Source: Pseudomonas canadensis (GTDB taxonomy: Bacteria > Pseudomonadota > Gammaproteobacteria > Pseudomonadales > Pseudomonadaceae). Taken from it: a stretch of DNA of 64,000 bases. The notes under the pieces were generated by a model. That model was not told where the DNA came from and searched no databases. It saw only the letters and a list, made by a program, of their open reading frames with translations. Of this stretch, positions 25,605 to 33,488 are shown piece after piece. Position numbers and translations under genes: made by a program. The stretch covers positions 62,001-126,000 of the forward strand of contig NZ_AYTD01000012.1 of assembly GCF_000503215.1 (NCBI RefSeq), given 5' to 3'. Every line of letters starts with the position of its first letter. The stretch's first letter is position 1.

Positions 25605-26736
25605 GTTGTTCGACAGCGCCGCCTGCGCCCTCGCCGTCACGGCGGAGGACGGCACGATCCTGCAAGCCAATTCGCGCTTCAGCGAGTGGCTGGGGTTCAG
25701 TACGACGGAGCTGTGCGGCAAGCGTTTCCAGGACTTGCTGACCATGGGCGGACGGATCTTCCACCAGACCCACCTGGCGCCGATGCTGCGCATGCGTGGC
25801 AGCGTCACCGAAGTCAAACTCGACATGCTGCACCGCGAAGGCCACAAGCTGACCGTCCTGCTCAACGGCATCAAACGCGAGCAGGACGACGGAACGCTGT
25901 ACGACCTGGCGCTGTTCGGCACCACCGACCGCGACAAGTACGAGCGCGAGTTGCTCAATGCACGCAACTTCGCCGAAGCGCTGTTGCAGGAAAAGACCGC
26001 CACCGAACTTGCGCTCAAACTGGCCCAGGCCGAATTGAGCGACGCCTATGCCATTTCCCAGCGCCGAGCGCTGTTTGCCGAGCAGATGGTGGCGATTGTC
26101 AGCCATGACTTGAAGAACCCGCTCACCGCAATCCGCATGGCCTCGGATTTTCTCAACCGAGGCGAACGCACCGCCAAGGAGCACCAACTGCTGGGGCACA
26201 TTGGCCAGTCGTCCGAGCGTGCCCAGCGCATGATCGCCGACCTGCTGGACTTCACCCAGGCGCGCGTCGGCCAGGGCATCACCATCAAGGCTGCGCCGTT
26301 GGACCTGCATGAGGTGATTCATCGCGCCGTGGATGAACTGCGCGTGGCGTTTCCTGCGGCAAACTTGGTGCATCTCGCCGAGGGCAGTGGCGAAGCTTGC
26401 CTGGACGCCGACCGCGTGCAGCAGATCATTGGCAACCTGGTGGCGAACAGCGTGGCGTATGGCGATCTGCAACGGCCGATCACCGTCACGTCACGGTTGG
26501 GACAGGGTCGGTGCGAGGTTTCAGTACACAACCACGGCAAGGTCATCCCCGAAGCCTTGCTCACCGAGCTGTTCGAACCTATGACCCGTGGCACCGACCA
26601 AGGCAGTGACGTGCGCAGCGTAGGCCTCGGCCTGTATATCGTTCGCGAGTTGGCCAGAGTGCATGGCGGCGATGTGGCGGTGAGTTCCTGTGTCACGGGC
26701 GGCACCACGTTTACCGTCAACTTTCAGCCAACGTAG
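25594..26736 (+). CDS. PAS-domain sensor histidine kinase
   Basis: 380 residues. A PAS domain (about 5-115) with the stretch FHQTHLAPMLRMRGSV is followed by a coiled-coil linker (about 112-160). The HisKA domain carries the phospho-accepting His171 in SHDLKNPLTAI. The HATPase domain has the N-box around 269-288 and the G-box SVGLGLYIVRELA near 340. No membrane segment, so it is a soluble sensor. It overlaps the hydrolase gene at its start. No response regulator gene is adjacent, so its output partner is unknown. The stop region overlaps the convergent dapF-like gene by 13 bases. Confidence 0.93.
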   Translation: MSAELFDSAACALAVTAEDGTILQANSRFSEWLGFSTTELCGKRFQDLLTMGGRIFHQTHLAPMLRMRGSVTEVKLDMLHREGHKLTVLLNGIKREQDDGTLYDLALFGTTDRDKYERELLNARNFAEALLQEKTATELALKLAQAELSDAYAISQRRALFAEQMVAIVSHDLKNPLTAIRMASDFLNRGERTAKEHQLLGHIGQSSERAQRMIADLLDFTQARVGQGITIKAAPLDLHEVIHRAVDELRVAFPAANLVHLAEGSGEACLDADRVQQIIGNLVANSVAYGDLQRPITVTSRLGQGRCEVSVHNHGKVIPEALLTELFEPMTRGTDQGSDVRSVGLGLYIVRELARVHGGDVAVSSCVTGGTTFTVNFQPT

Positions 26737-27527
26737 GCGCTGCCCTGTATCACCGGTTCGACGCTGCCCGTCAGCACTACGCCGCCCTCGCCTGCCCAAT
26801 GCACAGTGACCGTGCCGCCGTCGCATTGCACTTCGACGGTATCGTCCAGCAGTCCACGACGAATCCCATTGACCACCGCGCCACAGCAGCACGAACCGGA
26901 GCCCAACGGCACGCCGCCGCCGCGCTCCCAGATGCGCAGGCGGATATGGCCACGGTCGAGCACCTGCACAAAATGCACATTGGTCTTGGCCGGGAACAAC
27001 GGGTGGATTTCCAGCGCCGGGCCCACGGCTGCCATATCGACAGCCGCGATGTCTTCCACGAAAAACGTGCAATGCGGGTTGCCCATGCTGCACGCCGCCG
27101 GGTTGCCGTCGATGGGCAGCGTGCGGGTATCCATGGCCTCGGCCAGCGGCACGGCCGACCAGTCCAGCGACGGCTCACCCATGTTCACCGACACTTGCCG
27201 CCCCGCTGTCCGCGTACACATCAGCAAGCCACGGTCGGTACGCAGCACCACAGAGTCCGTGCCCGCCTCATGCATCAAGCGGTCCGCGACGCCACGGGTA
27301 GCACTGCCGCAAGTGGCCAGCGGCGTGCCATTGGGGTTCCAGAACTTGATGCGTGCGGCGGCGTCGTCACAATCGAGTACCACGGCCAGTTGGTTGAAAC
27401 CAATACCGGTGTGGCGGTTGCCGAGTTGGCGGGCGATTTTCGCGGTGATCGGATCGTCCAGGCCTCGGCGGTCGATGATGATGAAATCGTCGCCATGAGC
27501 GTGCATTTTTACAAACGGCAAGGGCAT
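26724..27527 (-). CDS. DapF-like isomerase-fold protein, one catalytic Cys replaced
   Basis: 267 residues with the diaminopimelate epimerase fold. The first motif ATCGSATRG keeps the catalytic Cys73. In the second motif the family normally reads ERGAGET-x-ACGSGAC; here it reads ERGGGVPLGSGSCCCG, so the position of the second catalytic Cys is Ser210 and the substrate-contact Glu-Thr is Val-Pro. Other parts (MGNPHCTFFVED) are normal. This is therefore unlikely to be the cell's DAP epimerase for lysine and peptidoglycan synthesis; a related racemase, epimerase or dehydratase is more likely. It is not next to lysA. Confidence is high in the fold, low in the reaction. Confidence 0.82.
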   Translation of the reverse strand: MPLPFVKMHAHGDDFIIIDRRGLDDPITAKIARQLGNRHTGIGFNQLAVVLDCDDAAARIKFWNPNGTPLATCGSATRGVADRLMHEAGTDSVVLRTDRGLLMCTRTAGRQVSVNMGEPSLDWSAVPLAEAMDTRTLPIDGNPAACSMGNPHCTFFVEDIAAVDMAAVGPALEIHPLFPAKTNVHFVQVLDRGHIRLRIWERGGGVPLGSGSCCCGAVVNGIRRGLLDDTVEVQCDGGTVTVHWAGEGGVVLTGSVEPVIQGSAYVG

Positions 27528-27601
27528 GGGCTGTCCTGTGGTCGACCTGCAGGGGAACTGAAGGATACCCTGAACCCACGCAACCTTATCGAGAGCATCG
27601 C

Positions 27602-28177
27602 ATGTTAATTGTCTTCAACGGGCTGCCCGGTACCGGCAAAACCACCCTTGCCCAGGCACTGGCACGCCAGATCGGCGCGGTGTACCTGCGCATCGACGTG
27701 ATTGAGCAGGCAATCCGTGATGCGGGTATGTTGGCGGGCGACGTGGGCGCCAGCGGTTATGGGGTGGCGAATGCCTTGGCGCTGAGCAACCTGCGATTGG
27801 GGCAGACGGTGGTGGCCGACTGTGTGAACCCGGTCCAGGAAAGCCGGGAGGCGTGGAAGACCTCGGCGGCAATGGCGGGTGTGGCGTTGCTGGATATTCG
27901 GGTGATCTGCTCTGACCGACAGGAGCATCAACGCCGGGTGGAAACCCGAACGGGAGATATTCCCGGCCTGGTTGCCCCCTCTTGGGCGTCGGTGCTGGCG
28001 CATGAGTACGAGGCTTGGGCTGAAGTGCCGCTCACGCTCGACACCGCACTCATGACGCCGGATCAGGCTGTGACAATGGTGCTGGCAACCCTCAAAGCAC
28101 AGTCCCCATCGCCTTCATCAACACCAGGTCCCGTCCATAGATATCTGGCGCATACACCAACCCCCCCTCGCGATTGA
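27602..28177 (+). CDS. P-loop kinase of the AAA_33 type
   Basis: 191 residues. Walker A GLPGTGKTT at 7-15; a middle block TVVADCVNPVQESREAW and an Arg-rich region QEHQRRVETRTGDIPG resemble small-molecule or tRNA-modifying kinases of the AAA_33/zeta-like superfamily. The substrate is unknown. The last 30 residues are Pro/Ser/Thr-rich and are read across the 3' end of the convergent transpeptidase gene (86-base overlap). The extended tail may be real, but is probably unstructured. It is divergent from the DapF-like gene, with about 74 bases between starts. Confidence 0.8.
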   Translation: MLIVFNGLPGTGKTTLAQALARQIGAVYLRIDVIEQAIRDAGMLAGDVGASGYGVANALALSNLRLGQTVVADCVNPVQESREAWKTSAAMAGVALLDIRVICSDRQEHQRRVETRTGDIPGLVAPSWASVLAHEYEAWAEVPLTLDTALMTPDQAVTMVLATLKAQSPSPSSTPGPVHRYLAHTPTPPRD

Positions 28178-29702
28178 CCTCCACCGTCCAATAACTCAAC
28201 AGCACCGGCACCGGCGTGGCCAACCTGAATTCATGCGTCACGCCGGTGGCCAGCAATTCATCGGTGCGGGTGCGCTCGGCTGGGCTCACCAGCAAATCCC
28301 GCAGCAGTAATGGCTGCTCGACCCGCACACACCCCGAACTGAACGCCCGCGGCCCTTTGGTGAACAGCGGCTGGCTCGGCGTGTCATGCAGGTATACCGA
28401 ATACGGATTGGGAAAACGCATTACGATCTTGCCCAGTGGGTTGCGCGGGCCGGCTTCCTGGCGCAGCAGGATATTGCCGGGGCGAGCCCAGTCGATTTGC
28501 TCGGGCGCCAGCGGGTGGCCCTCGGCGTCAAGCACTTGCAGGTTTTGCTGGCGCAGGTATTCGGGGTTGAGGCGGATGGCCGGGAGTTTGTCCTCGCGCA
28601 TGATGGTGGGCGGGATGGTCCAGGTGGGGTTGAGGGTCAAGCGGGTGATGCGCGACTTGAGCAACGGCGTCTGGCGTTCGGCACGGCCCACTTGCAGACG
28701 GGTTTGCCACACCGGAATCCCGCTCTGGTATACGCTCAGTTGCGCGGCGGCGACGTTGACCAGCACGCCTTCAGGCTCCAGGTCCTGGGCCAGCCAGCGG
28801 AAGCGTTCAAGGTTGATGCGCAGTTGTTCGCGCCGGACCAGCGGGCTGATGTTCAATTCGGCCACCGTGCCGGCGCCGATCACGCCGTCGGCCTGCAGCG
28901 AGTGGCTGAGCTGGAAGGCCTTGACCGCCTTGACCAGTTCATCGCGGTACTGCTTGCCGCCAGGTGCCTGGGTCAGGTAGCCACCACTGACCAGGCGCCG
29001 CGCCAGCTCCGGCACGCGTGGGTCTTCCATGCCGGGGCGCAACAGCGGACCACCGGCAACCGGGTCCCAATGCGGCAACGGTTGCAGACGCACGGTGGAA
29101 TAGGCGTTGCGCAAGCTGCGATACAAATCGGCACTGGGTCGCGCCTGGTCGAATGCCTGTGCCATGTCTTGCAGGCCTGTGGCGGCAAACGCCAGCACTT
29201 CAACGTTAGGGTCGCGGGTGGGTGGCTGGGAATGCCACAGGGGTTCGAAGCGCGATTGTTGCAGGCGGCCGTAATGCAGGTCTTGCAGGGCTTGCAGATA
29301 ATGCTGGCTGCTGGCGATATCGCTGCACAGCACGTTTGCCGTGGCATCCGGCGCAGGCAAGCTATAGTGGGTGGGGTCCAGGCCGTCATCGGCGAGCATC
29401 AGCAACTGAGATTGCAGGGCTTGTCGACGTTCATCGGCGGACCACAGCGGCACATTGCCTTGCTGCTGATAGAAGGCTTGCAGGCGCAGTTGGGCAGCGG
29501 CGTCGACCTGCGGCGCCAGGCCGGGGCAGACACTCGGCAGTTGCGCCAACGCCTGTTGCACGGGGGCCAGGTCCACCGGCGCCGGGGTGGTTACCGGCAA
29601 CGGCTCGACCGGCAGCGCGTCGGCTGTCGCGACCAATGGTGCAACGAGCAGGCAAATGCTCAAGTAACATGCGTGTTTTTTGAACAATTGACCAGGCTCC
29701 AA
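28092..29702 (-). CDS. L,D-transpeptidase, YcbB/LdtD type
   Basis: 536 residues. Signal peptide at about 10-29, then a scaffold domain. A peptidoglycan-binding type 1 domain lies around 225-285 (RRLVSGGYLTQA, AVKAFQLSHSLQADGVIGAGT). The YkuD catalytic domain covers about 312-500, with the conserved His439 in YSVYLHDTPSQ and nucleophile Cys458 in FSSGCVRV. It makes 3-3 crosslinks or attaches partners to murein in the periplasm. It is divergent from a second, smaller transpeptidase-type gene 24 bases away, so both may be controlled together. All catalytic residues are intact. Confidence 0.93.
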   Translation of the reverse strand: MEPGQLFKKHACYLSICLLVAPLVATADALPVEPLPVTTPAPVDLAPVQQALAQLPSVCPGLAPQVDAAAQLRLQAFYQQQGNVPLWSADERRQALQSQLLMLADDGLDPTHYSLPAPDATANVLCSDIASSQHYLQALQDLHYGRLQQSRFEPLWHSQPPTRDPNVEVLAFAATGLQDMAQAFDQARPSADLYRSLRNAYSTVRLQPLPHWDPVAGGPLLRPGMEDPRVPELARRLVSGGYLTQAPGGKQYRDELVKAVKAFQLSHSLQADGVIGAGTVAELNISPLVRREQLRINLERFRWLAQDLEPEGVLVNVAAAQLSVYQSGIPVWQTRLQVGRAERQTPLLKSRITRLTLNPTWTIPPTIMREDKLPAIRLNPEYLRQQNLQVLDAEGHPLAPEQIDWARPGNILLRQEAGPRNPLGKIVMRFPNPYSVYLHDTPSQPLFTKGPRAFSSGCVRVEQPLLLRDLLVSPAERTRTDELLATGVTHEFRLATPVPVLLSYWTVEVNREGGLVYAPDIYGRDLVLMKAMGTVL

Positions 29703-29726
29703 TCCACACCGGGGGACACTTCGTAG

Positions 29727-30440
29727 ATGCTGACTTTCATGCGCCGCCTCGGTTTGATGACCGTGGCGTTGGCTGCCTTGAGCAATTTTGCGCTCGCCGC
29801 CAACCAGACCTCTCCTAACTTGTATAGCAGCCTGGCGCGCTCGGCTCCAGAACTCAATCCCACCGTACTCAAAAGCGCCCTGAACGCGGTGCAGTGCGCG
29901 GTCAATAACGGCGAGGAACGTTCCGAGCGCCTAGCGGTTATTGACTACTCCCAGCCTTCGACCGCCCGTCGGCTGTGGATCTTCGATTTGCGCAAGAAAA
30001 CCCTGGTGCTACGCGACTTGGTAGCCCATGGCGCCAAATCCGGGGAAAACTTCGCCACCCAATTCTCCAACCTCGAAGGCAGCCACCAGTCCAGCCTGGG
30101 ACTGTTCCGCACCCAGGAGAGCTACCTGGGCACCCACGGCTATTCACTGCGCATGGACGGCCTGGAGCCGGGTTTCAATGACCAGGCCCGCGACCGCGCC
30201 ATCGTGATTCACGCCGCCGACTACGTGAGCCCCTTGTGGAGCAAGCGCGAAGGCCGTATAGGTCGCAGCCAGGGTTGCCCGGCAGTGCGCCCGCAGGTGG
30301 CGCGCCAAGTGGTGGACAAGCTCAAGGATGGACAGTTCATGTTTTCGTGGTACCCCGACCAGCGCTGGTTGAAGTCTTCGACCTACCTCAATTGCAAACC
30401 CCAACAGGTGGCGAGTAGTCGTACAATCCGTGGCGGATAG
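29727..30440 (+). CDS. Small secreted L,D-transpeptidase catalytic-domain protein
   Basis: 237 residues with a signal peptide (about 1-24, ending NFALA). The domain belongs to the YkuD_2 type, with RAIVIHAADYVS supplying the His and GRSQGCPAVRP supplying the nucleophilic Cys. Earlier conserved pieces are RRLWIFDLRKKTLVL and GLFRTQESYLG. It is expected to act on peptidoglycan in the periplasm. It lacks the scaffold and binding domains of its divergent neighbour. The ATG at 29727 could be replaced by the ATG five codons later (MRRLGLMTVALAAL). Confidence 0.88.
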   Translation: MLTFMRRLGLMTVALAALSNFALAANQTSPNLYSSLARSAPELNPTVLKSALNAVQCAVNNGEERSERLAVIDYSQPSTARRLWIFDLRKKTLVLRDLVAHGAKSGENFATQFSNLEGSHQSSLGLFRTQESYLGTHGYSLRMDGLEPGFNDQARDRAIVIHAADYVSPLWSKREGRIGRSQGCPAVRPQVARQVVDKLKDGQFMFSWYPDQRWLKSSTYLNCKPQQVASSRTIRGG

Positions 30441-30472
30441 CCTGTCCCCATAGATAAAGAAGAGAACCACGC

Positions 30473-31219
30473 ATGCTTCTACACCACTCCACCTGGATCG
30501 AGATCGGGCAGTTTCTGGAACGCAGCCGCACGGTGGTGATTCCCATCGGTTCCAACGAACAGCACGGCCCTACCGGCCTGCTGGGCACCGACTGGATGTG
30601 CCCGGAAATCATCGCCCATGAAGCGCAGAAGAACGCCGATCTGCTGATCGGCCCCACCTTTAACATCGGCATGGCCCAGCATCACCTGGGTTTTCCCGGC
30701 ACCATTTCCCTGCGCCCTTCCACCTTCATTGCCGCGATTGGCGACTGGGTGCGCTCGCTGGCCGGGCATGGTTTCGAGAAGATCCTGTTTCTGAACGGCC
30801 ACGGCGGCAATATCGCCACGATTGAAGCGGCGTTTTCCGAGCTGTACGCCGAGGCCAGCTTCGCCCGTCGCCCGGCCGGGTTTGCGTTGAAGCTGGTGAA
30901 CTGGTGGGACCTGGAAGGCGTGAATGACCTGGCGCAACGCCAATTCCCGGTGGGCCATGGCAGCCATGCCACGCCGTCGGAGATTGCGGTGACCCAATGG
31001 GCCTATCCGGACTCGATCAAGACGGCTGATTATTCACCGCAAATCGCCAATACCGGGCCGATCCGTGAAGCGCTGGACTTCCGCGCGCGCTTCCCTGATG
31101 GACGCATGGGCTCGGACCCGGCGCTGGCGACGGTAGAGAAAGGTGGGGAGCTGGTGGCGTTGGCGGCGCAGGGTTTAGTCAAGACGGTCAATGCCTTCAG
31201 CAACGAAGCCAAGCCCTAG
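30473..31219 (+). CDS. Creatininase-family metal amidohydrolase
   Basis: 248 residues. Metal ligands of the creatininase fold are visible: Glu29 and His31 (GSNEQHG), Asp40 (LGTDW), the glycine loop NGHGGN around 108-113 and Glu near 165 in HATPSEIAV. The fold includes creatininase, mycofactocin and riboflavin-pathway formamidases (ArfB); the substrate here cannot be assigned. It starts 33 bases after the transpeptidase gene, with GAAGAG at a normal distance, so it may be in the same transcript. Confidence 0.86.
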   Translation: MLLHHSTWIEIGQFLERSRTVVIPIGSNEQHGPTGLLGTDWMCPEIIAHEAQKNADLLIGPTFNIGMAQHHLGFPGTISLRPSTFIAAIGDWVRSLAGHGFEKILFLNGHGGNIATIEAAFSELYAEASFARRPAGFALKLVNWWDLEGVNDLAQRQFPVGHGSHATPSEIAVTQWAYPDSIKTADYSPQIANTGPIREALDFRARFPDGRMGSDPALATVEKGGELVALAAQGLVKTVNAFSNEAKP

Positions 31220-31232
31220 GCCATACGCGAAA

Positions 31233-31574
31233 TTATTGGCATTCCTTGGCAGCAAGCTCAAGCCGCGACGGCGTAATCGTCGACGCCAGCGGCTTGCGCT
31301 CATACAGGAACACCTTGCCGCCGTCCTGGGACTTGTAGGCCTCCAGCACATCATCGGCGGCAATCTTGCTGGTCAACACCACTTTGGCGTGGCGCGAGTT
31401 CTGCGTCACGGTGGAGGTGATCTTGTGCTTTTCCAGCTTGGGCAGCACGCACTGCACATAGGCTTCAGGCGTTTTGCTGGTCTGCAAGGTCAGGGTTGGA
31501 GCGTTGGGGGCGGAAACACAACCGGCCAACATCAGAGAAGCAAAGGCCAAGGCCGGGGCGAAAAAAGCGCGCAT
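31233..31574 (-). CDS. Small lipoprotein, function unknown
   Basis: 113 residues from the ATG at 31574, which has AGGAA seven bases upstream; the longer frame is not supported. The signal peptide MRAFFAPALAFASLMLAGC ends in a lipobox LAGC, so it is lipidated at Cys19. The mature part has a single small alpha/beta domain with SKTPEAYVQCVLPKLEKHKI. A further Cys near the C-terminus (AKECQ) could pair with the Cys in YVQCVL. It lies downstream of a periplasmic protein gene (35 bases) and is probably in the same transcript. Confidence 0.75.
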   Translation of the reverse strand: MRAFFAPALAFASLMLAGCVSAPNAPTLTLQTSKTPEAYVQCVLPKLEKHKITSTVTQNSRHAKVVLTSKIAADDVLEAYKSQDGGKVFLYERKPLASTITPSRLELAAKECQ

Positions 31575-31609
31575 GAAAAATTCCTGATTATAAAAAATAA
31601 AGGTCCACA

Positions 31610-32254
31610 TCAACCTGCACGAACCAACGCCTTGAGCGAGGCATCGAACTGCTTCAAGGCATCCAGTTGCACGTCCCGCTGCTGCTCGATCTGCGCAGCA
31701 ATTTCCGGCGCCGCCTGGTCATGCACCCACACCGACGGCACCTGCTTGTGCACCGAGCCTTCGGCCTTGGCGATGTATTGCAGGTTCGCATCATAGAACC
31801 GCGCAATAAAACGCGCCTCGACCTGGTCGTTACGCTGGGTCAGCAGTTGGTTATGGGTATCGAGCATCACCACCACATCAGGGTGAGCCAGCACCAAGGC
31901 ATCCAGGTTGTCGTAGACCGTCACCGACAAAAAGGTTCCCTGCAGCGAACTCATCAACCAATCGATGGCCAGTTCCGGGTCGGAGCTGTTGACGAACGCC
32001 TGGCGGATACGCCCGTCGAGGGCACCCTTGGCGCCATTCAAGGCCATGTCGTGGTAGCGTTCAAGGTAGCTGAGGTTGTCGCGGGTGCTGTCAGTCAGCA
32101 ATACACCCACCGACTGCGCGTGCTGCAGGGAGTCTACGCTACCGTTGATAGGTAGCAAATGGCTCGTACGCAGATCATCGGCGATTGCCGCGTTGTTGAT
32201 AGCAACCGTGCCGAGCATCAAAGCCATCAACGCCAGCTGAATAAACGTCCTCAT
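31610..32254 (-). CDS. Periplasmic protein, function unknown
   Basis: 214 residues from the ATG at 32254 (AAGGAA seven bases upstream). A signal peptide of about 25 residues (MRTFIQLALMALMLGTVAIN) is followed by a mature protein with no membrane helix. The pattern LVLAHPDVVVMLDTHNQLLTQR and the later ARFYDANLQYIAKAEG suggest a Rossmann-like alpha/beta fold similar to LpoB/CsgG-type assemblies, but I do not recognise the family with certainty. It precedes the small lipoprotein gene, consistent with a two-gene envelope unit. It is divergent from the 87-residue gene at 32386. Confidence 0.68.
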   Translation of the reverse strand: MRTFIQLALMALMLGTVAINNAAIADDLRTSHLLPINGSVDSLQHAQSVGVLLTDSTRDNLSYLERYHDMALNGAKGALDGRIRQAFVNSSDPELAIDWLMSSLQGTFLSVTVYDNLDALVLAHPDVVVMLDTHNQLLTQRNDQVEARFIARFYDANLQYIAKAEGSVHKQVPSVWVHDQAAPEIAAQIEQQRDVQLDALKQFDASLKALVRAG

Positions 32255-32385
32255 CGCGCATTTCCTTGAACAGCGTCTCGATGGGGTGATTTTCCGCTTT
32301 TCCTGCAAAAACAGAACTTGCGATCCTTGATGGTGACTATTATCTGAACCGATAGTGCTGACATAAAACTTATAAGGACCACGCC

Positions 32386-32649
32386 ATGAAGCCCCACCAG
32401 AAAACCTTCGACCGCATCCGCGAAGCCGTACTACCGGAGTTTCGCGAGCGGGTCGCCGATTACCTGGTCGACTATGAGAACGTGTTGCAGGACGAAGCGG
32501 CGGACCCCGATCAACTCAACGCCAGCGCCCAGCAACTGCGCGGTTACCTGCGGGGTTTGAACACCACGCGGGTATTGGGCATGGCGGACTGGGAGGAACT
32601 GGACCGCCGCGTGAAGGAGGACTGGCTACGCGTGGTGGAAGCCGAATAA
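32386..32649 (+). CDS. Small conserved hypothetical protein
   Basis: 87 residues, mostly helical and acidic, starting MKPHQKTFDRIREAVL. The ribosome site AAGGA is about nine bases upstream of the ATG. No signal peptide, membrane helix, metal site or known motif. The final eight codons overlap the end of the convergent amidohydrolase gene by 24 bases. Function unknown. Confidence 0.68.
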   Translation: MKPHQKTFDRIREAVLPEFRERVADYLVDYENVLQDEAADPDQLNASAQQLRGYLRGLNTTRVLGMADWEELDRRVKEDWLRVVEAE

Positions 32650-33459
32650 CTGGCGGGGCGTGTCGATCAGCAAGGCCTGCTCGGTCTGCGCGGACCAACC
32701 CAGGGCTTGGCGCTGCTCCATCACTGCGCCATAGCCGATGGACGCTTCATGCTGGGTGTGCGGCCAGTCACTGCCCCACACCAACCGATGCAGGCCAAAG
32801 CTCTGCTGCAGCAACGGAATGGCCTGGTGGGCAAATTCAAGGTTCTGTGCCGCGCTCCCGCCGAGGCGATAGATTCCCGAGACTTTCAGCCACAGATGGC
32901 CACCGAGCGCCAGCTCCAGCAACTCGGTAAAGCCACGCTGCTCCACGCCCAGTCGCGCGTCGGGTCGCCCGAAATGATCGATCACCAGTTCCACCCCGAA
33001 CGGCAGCAGTTGCCGCACCAGGTGCGGCAGGTCGTCCAGTTCGCGGTGCAATTCCACGTGCCAGCCCAGTTCGACGATATGCTCAAAGAACACTTTCCAT
33101 CCCGGCTCATTGAAGTCCGGCAGTGCCCGGCCCACCAGGTTCAGCCGCACGCCCACGACACCTGAGCGCGCCATGGCGTGCAGAGTGTCGCGCGGAATAT
33201 CGCGTTCAACCACCACCACACCGCGCAACCGGTCGGGTGCCTGCTGCAAGGCGGCCAGCAGGTAGCGGTTGTCGGTGCCCAGGAAGCTGGGCTGCACCAG
33301 CACGCCATGGCTCAAGCCGTTGGCGTGCAAGTGACCGAAGTAATCCGCCAACGTGGCGTCGTAGTCAGGGGTATAGCGACGTTCGCCGGCCAAAGTCAGC
33401 GTGCGGCTGAACACATGGGCGTGGGCGTCGATGCCGGTGATGGAGCAGTTATCGAGCAT
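32626..33459 (-). CDS. Amidohydrolase of the LigI/lactonase type
   Basis: 277 residues of the metal TIM-barrel amidohydrolase_2 group (COG3618-like). Seen: DAHAHVF at 11-17 (metal-site His pair), VIDHFGRPDAR in the middle (His) and WGSDWPHTQHE near 230 (catalytic Asp). Relatives hydrolyse 2-pyrone-4,6-dicarboxylate or sugar lactones. It ends the gntR-MFS-amidohydrolase unit; the MFS stop is 29 bases upstream. Together they look like import and ring-opening of an aromatic- or sugar-derived lactone. The substrate is inferred only by context. Confidence 0.86.
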   Translation of the reverse strand: MLDNCSITGIDAHAHVFSRTLTLAGERRYTPDYDATLADYFGHLHANGLSHGVLVQPSFLGTDNRYLLAALQQAPDRLRGVVVVERDIPRDTLHAMARSGVVGVRLNLVGRALPDFNEPGWKVFFEHIVELGWHVELHRELDDLPHLVRQLLPFGVELVIDHFGRPDARLGVEQRGFTELLELALGGHLWLKVSGIYRLGGSAAQNLEFAHQAIPLLQQSFGLHRLVWGSDWPHTQHEASIGYGAVMEQRQALGWSAQTEQALLIDTPRQLFGFHHA

Positions 33460-33488
33460 GAGGTTCGTCTTTCAAGAGTAAAAAAGGG

